64,000 nt of DNA, from assembly GCA_913020445.1 (NCBI GenBank), contig CAJWAR010000008.1, forward strand, positions 38,475-102,474, read 5' to 3'. Both the position numbers and the translations under genes were made by a program. The notes below the pieces were generated by a model. The model was not told the origin of the DNA. It worked only from the letters and a program-made list of their open reading frames with translations, and searched no databases. Positions 11,054-19,578 of this stretch are shown here, piece after piece (the stretch's first letter is position 1; each line of letters opens with the position of its first letter). Source of the stretch: an uncultured Rhodospirillaceae bacterium (lineage in GTDB: Bacteria; Pseudomonadota; Alphaproteobacteria; Rhodospirillales; UBA2165).

Positions 11054-11077
11054 TTAATTAGAGTTAAAAATAGCGGA

Positions 11078-11172
11078 TTTCTTTCAAGACTTCCAAAATC
11101 CCCTATGCTAGGTTTTTAGAGTAAGCACATAAAATAACGTGCAAAAAAATTATAATTTTAAACAGGAAGGAA
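11078..11172 (+). promoter_or_regulatory. Leader/promoter repeat copy 2 upstream of TAXI receptor 2
   Basis: Around ten mismatches by eye against 9670-9766 across about 95 bp. Confidence 0.75.
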
Positions 11173-11178
11173 CCAATC

Positions 11179-12225
11179 ATGAAAAAGTTATTGTTAGCTG
11201 GCGCAGCCTTATTGTTTGCCGCCGGTTCTGCTCAAGCCCAAGGGGTTAAATTAACCAGTGCCGCTGCTCAGCCGGGCGGCGCATCACATATATCCGCTAG
11301 TTTCCTAGCGGAAGTCGCTGCCGCTGAAAAAATTGCCACAATTCAAGTGCAAGTCGGACAAGTTTTAACTAAAACCATGGTTCAGGTTGCACAAGGAAAG
11401 AACGACATCACGGCAAGTGCCTTTATCCTTAATTTCCTAATGTCCCGGGGTTTAGGACCGTATTCTGGTCTCGGCAAGGAAAAAGGCAAGGTATTGGCAG
11501 GTAATCTGCGATTGCTTTTCCCGTTCCATCTGGCCCACTTTGTTTTGGTCTCTTTTCAAACCTCGGGTATTGATAGCTATGCCAAGCTCAAAGGGAAAAG
11601 AGTACATAATGGTCCGCCACGTGGCGGTGCTCTTGTTACCGCCCGCAATGTCATCCGATTGAGTTCGGGAGGCTTATCAGAAGGCAAAGGTTATACCGGC
11701 AAGCAGATTGCTTGGGGACAAGCCAATTCAATTTTCTTGGACGGGTCGGTAGATGCAGTCGTACGCCCCGCCACAAATCCAGCCTCTTGGATGCCGATAT
11801 TTTTGGCAGCCGGCAAACTTAATATGGTTTCGGTGCCGAAGAAATTATTTGAAGGCAAAGCTTGGCAGAAATATTCCCATGCGCCCGGTAATGTTCCCGT
11901 TTTATTTCCGATTAAGGATCTTGCTCACTATGGTCCAAATGTTCGTGTAATCTCAGCCGACAATATGTTCCGGTCGGTGGCAAATTCCGGTGGATCAATG
12001 GTTAATAAGAATATGAATAAAAAACTGGCCAAGGCGCTGACCGCTGCCTTTATTAAAAATGTGCCAGATTTATTCAGAAAAACGGCGTTTGCTAAAACCT
12101 CACATTTTGGCCACGTTGCTGATAAAAACTTTAATTTCTGCAAAGCCGGGATCAAATTTCATCCGGGTGCTGTCGAGGCTTGGGAAGAAGCTGGTCACAA
12201 GATCATCGCCTGCGCTAAGCCATAG
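11179..12225 (+). CDS. TRAP transporter solute receptor, TAXI family (copy 2)
   Basis: Paralogue of the adjacent ORFs: LGPYSGLGKEKGKVLAGNLRLLFPFHLAHF, VHNGPPRGGALVTARN, FHPGAVEAWEEAGHK. Confidence 0.92.
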   Translation: MKKLLLAGAALLFAAGSAQAQGVKLTSAAAQPGGASHISASFLAEVAAAEKIATIQVQVGQVLTKTMVQVAQGKNDITASAFILNFLMSRGLGPYSGLGKEKGKVLAGNLRLLFPFHLAHFVLVSFQTSGIDSYAKLKGKRVHNGPPRGGALVTARNVIRLSSGGLSEGKGYTGKQIAWGQANSIFLDGSVDAVVRPATNPASWMPIFLAAGKLNMVSVPKKLFEGKAWQKYSHAPGNVPVLFPIKDLAHYGPNVRVISADNMFRSVANSGGSMVNKNMNKKLAKALTAAFIKNVPDLFRKTAFAKTSHFGHVADKNFNFCKAGIKFHPGAVEAWEEAGHKIIACAKP

Positions 12226-12254
12226 AAGGCAAGATCAAGAAGATATTTGTCATG

Positions 12255-12290
12255 AGAGCCGGAGTGCAAAATGTACTCCGGCTCTTTTTT
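12255..12290 (+). terminator. Rho-independent terminator after TAXI copy 2
   Basis: AGAGCCGGAGT-GCAAAATGT-ACTCCGGCTCT-TTTTT, perfect 11-bp stem with U-tract. Confidence 0.9.
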
Positions 12291-12351
12291 CCAATTTATA
12301 TTTTTAGGCTGCATCCAAGCAGAGTGAATAGGCAGAGGATTAAAATTACCT

Positions 12352-12381
12352 AATGTCTGCGGATTGGACAGGTAAAAATAA
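12352..12381 (+). repeat. Intergenic repeat AATGTCTrCGGATTGGACA (copy B)
   Basis: Matches 11021-11053. Confidence 0.7.
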
Positions 12382-12516
12382 AAGACATATGGGACACCAA
12401 AGAGGTATATGGGGCACAGGGTTTCTATCAAGACACATAATTTATAGTGTGCTACTTTGTCATCCAAATTACTAAGGTTTACATAGAAATAATTTTTAAT
12501 CAGGAAGGAATTTTTC

Positions 12517-13560
12517 ATGAAACGTATTTTAATGGCAGGTATTGCTGCGATTTTTGCCGTGAGCACTGCTCAGGCTCAAAGTGTAAAGTTAACCTTGGCG
12601 ACGGCAACGGCAGGTGGTCCGGGCGATATCTCGGCAAAAGCCTTGTCGGAAATAGCGGCCAAGAACAACATCGCGTCCATTCAAGTACAAACGGGACAGG
12701 TTTTAACCAAAACCATCCAGCAGGTTGCGGAAGGTAAAACCGATATTTCAACGGCACCGTTCATTTTGAAGTTCTTGATGGCCAAGGGGTTGGGCCCCTA
12801 TTCCGGCCTTGGCAAAGAAAAAGGTAAAAAGCTCGCAAACAATCTTCGCCTTCTGTATCCGTATCATTTGGGTGGATTTTATCTCACTGCATTCCAAACC
12901 ACAGGCATCGACAGCTTTGCCAAACTTAAAGGGAAAACGGTTCATAATGGGCCGCCCCGTGGCGGCGCGCTCATCCTGGCTCGAAGCATCATCCAGCTTG
13001 CTGCCGGGTTGAAAGATGGCAAGGATTATACGGGCAAGCAGGTTGCTTGGGGCCAGGCCAATTCAATTTTCCTGGATCGCTCCGTTGACGCGGCTGTCCG
13101 TCCGGGCACCAATCCGGCTCCCCATATGCCGATCCTCATGTCAGCCGGTAAAATCAATCTTATTTCCGTGCCAAAGGCAAAGTTTGAATCACCCGCCATG
13201 CAGAAAATGGTGAATGCACCTGGGCGTGTAGCGGTTGTTTTTCCGGTAAGTGGCTTAGCCCATTATGGCCCAAAGGTGCGGGTCATTTCCGATGATAATA
13301 TGTTCCGCACAGTTGCTGATGCCGCCGGCGATATTGTTCATAAAAACATGGACAAAGGACTCGCCAAGAAACTGACAGCTGCCTTCCTCAAGAATCTTCC
13401 CAATCTTTATAAAAAGGCAGCTTTTGCGAAAGCACAGGCTTTTGGCTCCATTGACAACAAAAAGATGGGTATTTGCAAAGCAGGTATAAAGCTGCATCCG
13501 GGCGCTGTCGAAGCCTGGGAAGAAGCCGGTCACAAAGTTGCCGCCTGCATGAAACCATAA
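12517..13560 (+). CDS. TRAP transporter solute receptor, TAXI family (copy 3)
   Basis: Signal peptide MKRILMAGIAAIFAVSTAQAQ; LGPYSGLGKEKGKKLANNLRLLYPYHLGGFYLTAFQTTGIDSFAKLKGKTVHNGPPRGGALI. Confidence 0.92.
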   Translation: MKRILMAGIAAIFAVSTAQAQSVKLTLATATAGGPGDISAKALSEIAAKNNIASIQVQTGQVLTKTIQQVAEGKTDISTAPFILKFLMAKGLGPYSGLGKEKGKKLANNLRLLYPYHLGGFYLTAFQTTGIDSFAKLKGKTVHNGPPRGGALILARSIIQLAAGLKDGKDYTGKQVAWGQANSIFLDRSVDAAVRPGTNPAPHMPILMSAGKINLISVPKAKFESPAMQKMVNAPGRVAVVFPVSGLAHYGPKVRVISDDNMFRTVADAAGDIVHKNMDKGLAKKLTAAFLKNLPNLYKKAAFAKAQAFGSIDNKKMGICKAGIKLHPGAVEAWEEAGHKVAACMKP

Positions 13561-13593
13561 TCCCGCACCAACGGGTCTTGATGTATCTATCAG

Positions 13594-13625
13594 AAGAGCC
13601 GGAGTGGTGTGCTTCGGCTCTTTTG
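13594..13625 (+). terminator. Intrinsic terminator-like hairpin between TAXI copy 3 and the TRAP permease
   Basis: AAGAGCCGGAG-TGGTGTG-CTTCGGCTCTT-TT, same stem family as 10858 and 12255, with one G-U pair. Confidence 0.75.
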
Positions 13626-13645
13626 ACTAATAACCGGAATGAATA

Positions 13646-16012
13646 ATGCCTGATACGGTCATAAACGAAAAAGACGATTGGCAGCGGCGGCTGGCACTGG
13701 GCCTTGCTTTTTTACTTGTGCTCATGGGCATGGCCAATAATCTGCCGAATATTCCCGGCTTGCTGGAAGCCGTGCGCTCGATTCCCGGACTTGCAGAACT
13801 GCCACGTCTGAGTAAATATAATTCCGAATTCTTCTTCCCGCTCGCCTTTGCCTTTATGACGATTATTAGTCTCCTGACAGCTTCCTTTGCCCGGGATTGG
13901 AAAAGACAGGGGACGGGAAAATATGCTGCCGGAATCGCCCTCGATTTTCTAATGCTCAGCATCATTATTGGTGTTGCCATCGTTTACTTAATCGAAAATG
14001 AGCAAGTTTGCCTGATCGATACTCTCAATGGTGATCGAGCACGTTTTATGGCGGAAAATTTAGCCCGCGCAGCGGAATATGAGGCAATATTCGGCACCCC
14101 GCCTGATGAAGATTTTCCCGATTGTGTGAGCAATCTTGGCGCATGGATTTTGCCGTTTTTAGTTTTAACTATTGCTGTCTTTTTTATCTATATTATTAAG
14201 GTTTGGGGCTTCCCGATTGTCGCCGTGGCAATCGTCATCGCGCTTTATACTTTGATTTCATCCGCCGCCTGGTACTTTGATTGGACCGACAACAGGTATC
14301 TGACCACTTCAATCGGCACTGTCGTTGATGGAGTGCGAAGTTATTCCGCCGGTGTTGTGGGCGCGCGAAATTCGATAATTCTGGAATCAAACGGCATCCT
14401 TGGACAGTTTCTGAATATTACCGTTAACGTTGTTTTCCCATATGTTGTCTTAGGCTCCTTATTCGGCGCCTCCGCTGGTGGCCGATCCCTCATTAAAATG
14501 GCAGTGGTCATCACGCGTAAATTGCGAGGTGGTCCCGCCCATGCTGCGATTGTCGGCTCGGCGACTTTTGGCACCATCTCGGGTGGTCCGGTCGTCAATG
14601 TGTTAGGTACCGGTACACTCACTATTCCAATGATGATGAAAACGGGCTTTAGGCCGACTTTTGCCGGTGGCGTCGAAGCCGCAGCGTCAAGTGGCGGACA
14701 GATTATGCCGCCGGTTATGGGTATTGCGGCCTTTGTTTTGGCGGCACTTTCAACGGTGCCCTATTCAGAAGTTATCGTTGCCGCTTTTATCCCTGCACTT
14801 GCCTATTTCTTTAGCTTATTTTTGATGGTGGTTTTTGAATCGCGCCGGATGAAAATCGAGGCCGTCCGTGAGCTATCTGAAGACCAAAAGCTCACCCGCG
14901 AAGATAAAAAGAACTTGCTGATGATCGCCGGACCAATCCTGATTATCTTGGTCTTATTACTCAGCACCAAGGACAATGTTGGCACCGGTTTTTCGGCTTT
15001 TCTTTTTGGCTATGACCAAGCTTCAGGCGACCCATTACCGTGGCTGCTGCAAGTCTATCAAAACGCGGCGGGTGATCCGGACTCGGCTGGTTTTTGGGCG
15101 GTCTTCGTTCTGGTTATACTGCTGTTCCTTGATCCCGAAATTCGTCAGCGGCCACGAAAAGTTATTTCTGCGCTTGCGGATGCAGGAATCATCATCGGCG
15201 AGCTGTTCTTGCTGTTGGTCGCGGTATCGATCATCGATATCTGTATAAATTTCACTAATTTTACCGGCATTCTAACGATTGATGTATTGAACTGGCTCAA
15301 ATCTGTTTCGACGTTCTCATTCTTCGGTAATGAATTTACCATCGGCGGGGCGCTCTATCTGATGCTGGCCCTCGTGGTGACAATGTTCGCCACTATCCTG
15401 CTGGGTATGGGCATGCCAACTTTGCCAGCCTATGTGAACGTCATTCTTATTATCGGGCCTTTGTTGGCCGCCCTGGGAACGTCATTCTTCACCGCCCATA
15501 TGTTTGTATTCTATTTTGCTGTCGCTTCGGCCATTACCCCGCCGGTGGCAATCGCCGCTTTTGCGGCGTCAACCATATCCAAGGCGGAACCACTGGCAAC
15601 CGGTTTTGCTGCTGTTAGAGCCGGTATCGTGATGTTCACCATTCCGTTCGTCTTTGCTTTTTATCCCGAGATTTTGTTGATCGAGCAGGCCCAGATTATG
15701 CAGTCTCTAGAAGGTGGCGTTAGTGCTAAAAAGGAATATTTACCGGGTTACGACGGCACCGTTCATATGGGTGCTTTGAGCTGGCTGCTGTTTAGAATGG
15801 CAGTCGTCCTTTATCTGGTCGCCAGTGCGCTCAGCCGGCAGGATAAATATGGACTTTCAATGATCGACATCGCGTTGCGTTTTATATTAGGCTTGTTGAT
15901 ATTATTGAAAATGCCCTTCATCGCCAATTCAGCACTGGTAGTCGCGGCACTTTATCTTGCTTTCCACCACTTTGGCGGCGGCAAATTGCTGGCGCGAAAG
16001 CAAGCGCCCTAG
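13646..16012 (+). CDS. TRAP transporter, fused 4TM/12TM permease (TAXI type)
   Basis: Multi-TM, AIVGSATFGTISGGPVVNVLGTGTLTIPMM and MGMPTLPAYVNVI / TPPVAIAAFAAS motifs of DctM-like fused permeases. Confidence 0.93.
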   Translation: MPDTVINEKDDWQRRLALGLAFLLVLMGMANNLPNIPGLLEAVRSIPGLAELPRLSKYNSEFFFPLAFAFMTIISLLTASFARDWKRQGTGKYAAGIALDFLMLSIIIGVAIVYLIENEQVCLIDTLNGDRARFMAENLARAAEYEAIFGTPPDEDFPDCVSNLGAWILPFLVLTIAVFFIYIIKVWGFPIVAVAIVIALYTLISSAAWYFDWTDNRYLTTSIGTVVDGVRSYSAGVVGARNSIILESNGILGQFLNITVNVVFPYVVLGSLFGASAGGRSLIKMAVVITRKLRGGPAHAAIVGSATFGTISGGPVVNVLGTGTLTIPMMMKTGFRPTFAGGVEAAASSGGQIMPPVMGIAAFVLAALSTVPYSEVIVAAFIPALAYFFSLFLMVVFESRRMKIEAVRELSEDQKLTREDKKNLLMIAGPILIILVLLLSTKDNVGTGFSAFLFGYDQASGDPLPWLLQVYQNAAGDPDSAGFWAVFVLVILLFLDPEIRQRPRKVISALADAGIIIGELFLLLVAVSIIDICINFTNFTGILTIDVLNWLKSVSTFSFFGNEFTIGGALYLMLALVVTMFATILLGMGMPTLPAYVNVILIIGPLLAALGTSFFTAHMFVFYFAVASAITPPVAIAAFAASTISKAEPLATGFAAVRAGIVMFTIPFVFAFYPEILLIEQAQIMQSLEGGVSAKKEYLPGYDGTVHMGALSWLLFRMAVVLYLVASALSRQDKYGLSMIDIALRFILGLLILLKMPFIANSALVVAALYLAFHHFGGGKLLARKQAP

Positions 16013-16018
16013 GTCAAA

Positions 16019-17509
16019 TCAAAATATCTCGAAATATTCTTTGTGTTCCCAATCGGTGACGGTTGAGAGGAAGCGGGTAATCTCGGCTTCCTTAATGTGT
16101 AGAATATAATCGATAAACTGATCACCTAATTTTTCGCGGAAATAAGTACCTTCCTTAAGCGCGAAGGCCGCATCCAGCAATGAGCGGGGCAGCGGTGTCG
16201 CCTCGGTGTCATAGGCTGCATCAACCGGGGTCGACGGCTCTAACTGATTATTGATACCATCAAGGCCGGAATAAATCTGTGAAGCGAGATAGAGATAAGG
16301 ATTGGCTGCCGGTTCACCGACCCGGTTTTCAATCCGGGAGCCTGCATCACCGACGCCACCCACCACTCGCAGCATAGCGCCGCGATTATCCTTACCCCAC
16401 AATGCGCGGTCCGGCGCCAGCGAATAAGGCTGGTAGCGTTTATAGCCGTTGATTGTCGGCGTCGAAAATAGTGCCGCCCCCCGCGCGTGTTTCAATAGCC
16501 CGGCAACAAAGTGGCGGCCAATGGCTGAAAGGGCATGCTCGTCGTCATCAGGTATAAACACATTCTCACCGGTTGATTTGTCGATAAGTGATTGATGGAG
16601 GTGCCAGCCGGAAGAAAACAAATTCGGCAGATTGGGGCGGCACATAAAAGTTGCAAGCAGTCCTTGCCGATGGGCAATCTGTTTCACCGCCGAGCGGAAC
16701 AGCACCATCGCATCAGCGGTCGCCAGACCAATGCTGGGGTTAAAGGTAATCTCAACCTGGCTCGGACCGAACTCAACTTCAAGGGTTCTGAGCGGCAGGT
16801 CGATATCCAGCAGATGCCGCCGCAGGGTTTCGAGATGCGGATCAAGCTCATCCATGCGTTGTTCGGTCAAATATTGGAAGCCGTGGGCGAGCAAACTGAC
16901 ATCCGGCGGTTCGGCTGGCTGGCCGGCCTGTTCCGGGCGTAAGTTTGGGTCTTCAAGCTTAAACAGATGAAACTCCACCTCAAGACCGCTCATGTAATCA
17001 TAGCCGGCTTCATCCAGTTCACTTAAAGCATCGCGTAAAATCTGGCGCGTTGAGAACGGTACGGGCTTGCCGTTGGGAAAATAAATATCAGCAAGCAGCC
17101 AGCCGGTTTTATGCGCCCACGGCAGCACTCTGAAAGTGGTTGGGTCCGGCACCATCAAGAAGTCACCGCCGCCGGTCATCTCCTCCATGCCGAAGCCACC
17201 ACCTTCGGTGAACCACGGAAACACTGTCTTGTGAGAAGTATCCTTGGCCAGCAGGGTTGTTACCATACCGATGCCGTTGGTGAGCGCCGCAGAGATTTCA
17301 TCGGCGACAATGGTCTTGCCCCTAAGAATGCCATGTTGATCCGGGAATGAAATACGCACGACTTCCAAATCAAGATCTTTGACTTGTTTCTCAACTTCTT
17401 TGGCGGCGGCTTTTTGCTCGGCACTCCAAACTTCAAAACGTTCGGTAAAATTGTCGCGGCCCATACTATTACGTTGGCCGCTATTACGTCCGCCTTCTGG
17501 ATTATTCAT
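16019..17509 (-). CDS. Glutamine synthetase family protein (GS-like, possibly gamma-glutamyl-amine ligase)
   Basis: SGLEVEFHLF, EVEFGPSQVEITFNP, SSGWHLHQSL, RIENRVGEPAANPYLYLASQI. Confidence 0.88.
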   Translation of the reverse strand: MNNPEGGRNSGQRNSMGRDNFTERFEVWSAEQKAAAKEVEKQVKDLDLEVVRISFPDQHGILRGKTIVADEISAALTNGIGMVTTLLAKDTSHKTVFPWFTEGGGFGMEEMTGGGDFLMVPDPTTFRVLPWAHKTGWLLADIYFPNGKPVPFSTRQILRDALSELDEAGYDYMSGLEVEFHLFKLEDPNLRPEQAGQPAEPPDVSLLAHGFQYLTEQRMDELDPHLETLRRHLLDIDLPLRTLEVEFGPSQVEITFNPSIGLATADAMVLFRSAVKQIAHRQGLLATFMCRPNLPNLFSSGWHLHQSLIDKSTGENVFIPDDDEHALSAIGRHFVAGLLKHARGAALFSTPTINGYKRYQPYSLAPDRALWGKDNRGAMLRVVGGVGDAGSRIENRVGEPAANPYLYLASQIYSGLDGINNQLEPSTPVDAAYDTEATPLPRSLLDAAFALKEGTYFREKLGDQFIDYILHIKEAEITRFLSTVTDWEHKEYFEIF

Positions 17510-17548
17510 GGTGAACCTCTTTATTCCCTGGTTAATGAGGTTAGTTTT

Positions 17549-18862
17549 TTATAGTGCTGCATCCCACGGACAGTTTGTCCGGCGGTCAGCGTCGCCTTTA
17601 AGCCAAATTTTATCCCATTCTTCCCTATCGCCAACTGCGTCAAGGGCGATCGGCCCTTTGATTGTTTTGGCAGTAGCCGCTGAGACGACGCCGATTAAAT
17701 CCGTTTCACCACTCTCGATCTGGCTAATGGTTTGAAGCAGTAGCCGCCGATAGGCAGAGATGACTTTATCTGTTGTCCCGAGGTGTTCTTTGGTGCGGTC
17801 CTGGATCACCCCCATGGATTCGCAGGCCCATTGGTCATGGACGTTAATGTCCATACCCATGCCGGTATAGGTGAGCGAATTTTGCTCCTCTGGGTCATAG
17901 CCATATTGATTGCTTTTGTTCCGTATCGGCGCATAACCGGGGAGGGTGTGCTCGGCTAATCGCTGTGCGCGCATTTTTTCTTTGTCGACCGGTTCGGTAA
18001 AGCTCGTGAACATGGCATACCAATAACAATTTTCATCATCGATCGGCACATGCCATTGAGTGATGTTCATACTGCTCGACATCGGGATGGTGACGGCGCA
18101 GGGAAAAATTTGATTGGTCACGCGGACATGCGTTTTGCCGTTTTCCAAATGCCGCAAAGTTTTAATGCGGATACCGAAATCAGTCGCTTCCGCTATTATT
18201 TCCGGACGGTGATAGTCGCGCAGCACCTGGGTGATGGGGATATCGGTGTTAGCGGCAGTATCCCGAAACTGCTTGCCGTATTGATCATCCGGATTTTCAT
18301 CTTCGAAAAAGCGATGCAGAAAGGAAGCATGCACCGGGTCAATGCCGACTTCGAGCGCTTGCAGCCAATTACACTGCCACAGCCCTTTAAAGGCAAAAAC
18401 ATGGCTATCAGGTGCGCGGAAGCAATCTAGTTCCGGCAGCGCCGGAGCTTCACCGTCGCCCATATAAGCGAAGATGATGCCGTTTTTTTCGATAACCGGA
18501 TAAGCGGTGGTTTGAATTTGCTCATGGAGGTTAGAGCCTTCCGGTTCGCCCGGTTGCTCAAGACACTGGCCATCGGTGGCGAAATGCCAGCCGTGAAACG
18601 GGCAGCGCAGACCGCCATCTTCAAGCCGTCCGTAGCATAGATCAATACCCCGGTGCGGGCATTGCCGGTCAATCAGGCCCAATTCTCCCTTATCAGTTCT
18701 AAAAAGCACAAGGTCTTCACCCATCAGCCGGACCGGAACGATTGCACGGTTACCGGCCAATTCATCACTAAGGGCGGCTGGCATCCAATATTCGCGCAAC
18801 ACCTTGCCGGCCGGCTGGCCTGGGCCGGTTGCGGTCAATAATTCATTTCGATCCTGTTTCAT
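17549..18862 (-). CDS. Rieske [2Fe-2S] aromatic-ring oxygenase, alpha subunit (phthalate/vanillate oxygenase-like)
   Basis: CPHRGIDLCYGRLEDGGLRCPFHGWHF Rieske centre; EVGIDPVHASFLHRF mononuclear-iron region. Likely start at MKQDRNELL (18862) rather than 18898. Confidence 0.9.
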   Translation of the reverse strand: MKQDRNELLTATGPGQPAGKVLREYWMPAALSDELAGNRAIVPVRLMGEDLVLFRTDKGELGLIDRQCPHRGIDLCYGRLEDGGLRCPFHGWHFATDGQCLEQPGEPEGSNLHEQIQTTAYPVIEKNGIIFAYMGDGEAPALPELDCFRAPDSHVFAFKGLWQCNWLQALEVGIDPVHASFLHRFFEDENPDDQYGKQFRDTAANTDIPITQVLRDYHRPEIIAEATDFGIRIKTLRHLENGKTHVRVTNQIFPCAVTIPMSSSMNITQWHVPIDDENCYWYAMFTSFTEPVDKEKMRAQRLAEHTLPGYAPIRNKSNQYGYDPEEQNSLTYTGMGMDINVHDQWACESMGVIQDRTKEHLGTTDKVISAYRRLLLQTISQIESGETDLIGVVSAATAKTIKGPIALDAVGDREEWDKIWLKGDADRRTNCPWDAAL

Positions 18863-19130
18863 TTTGTGGCTGTCTCCGCGGCATGTTCCCTTTGCCATTA
18901 AGTCTTATTATTAATTTAATTACAGCAACCATACAAAAAATGGTTTGATATTCCAACTATTATTTTACATTGTCTGTTATTGGATTGATTTTGTTGAGTT
19001 TATTGGAATGTTTTCGTACCAATTTACGCGTTGATTTATAGATCTAAACAGGTTCGAAGTGCCAAAATACAAAATGGCCGCTGAAACCATCGTCAACGAC
19101 CACTTTTAAAGGTATTTCTGTTAGGGAGAT

Positions 19131-19556
19131 TTAATCGATAACTGCGATCGCATTAACTTCCAGCAGACAGCGGGGATCAGTGGCAAGACGCACAATCTGT
19201 ACCGTCGTCGAAGCCGGGCTGTGATCGGTGAAATACTCGTTCCAGACTTTATTTAATTCGTCTTGTTGTTCCATATCGGTTAGAAAACGGTCACATACAA
19301 TGACGTCCGCGAAAGTAGCACCTGCTGCCTCCAAGCCTCTTTTAAGGTTTTCCATAACAGCGCGAGCTTGTCCCTCCATGTCATCGGGCATGGCATCAAA
19401 TTCTTCCGGACGGTGGGGGTGATGGTGATAGACCGGCGCCGCGGTCACGCCGGCACAATAGATGGTCGAGCCGCCGGTGACTTTAATCGCCGGTGCATAC
19501 GGCATCCACATATCCGGTGCATCCGGCCATTGCAGGTGTTCGATTTTCTTAGCCAT
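19131..19556 (-). CDS. RidA/YjgF family protein
   Basis: ENLKRGLEAAGATFADVIVCDRFLTDM and C-terminal TTVQIVRLATDPRCLLEVNAIAV. Confidence 0.88.
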   Translation of the reverse strand: MAKKIEHLQWPDAPDMWMPYAPAIKVTGGSTIYCAGVTAAPVYHHHPHRPEEFDAMPDDMEGQARAVMENLKRGLEAAGATFADVIVCDRFLTDMEQQDELNKVWNEYFTDHSPASTTVQIVRLATDPRCLLEVNAIAVID

Positions 19557-19578
19557 TTCTAATTCTCCCCTTAATTAA

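Noticed and set aside
12195-12566. 123-aa minus-strand ORF spanning the TAXI2-TAXI3 intergenic region
   Set aside because: Covers the terminator hairpin and conserved leader elements of the plus strand; no domain or RBS.
9670-13640. Insertion sequence or composite transposon explaining the TAXI repeats
   Set aside because: No transposase ORF, terminal inverted repeats or target-site duplication; tandem gene duplication is simpler.
18899-19130. tRNA or small RNA gene in the AT-rich Rieske/RidA gap
   Set aside because: No cloverleaf, no GTTCGAATC-type T-arm in context and no terminator hairpin found; 'ggttcgaagt' at about 19050 lacks matching acceptor/anticodon arms.
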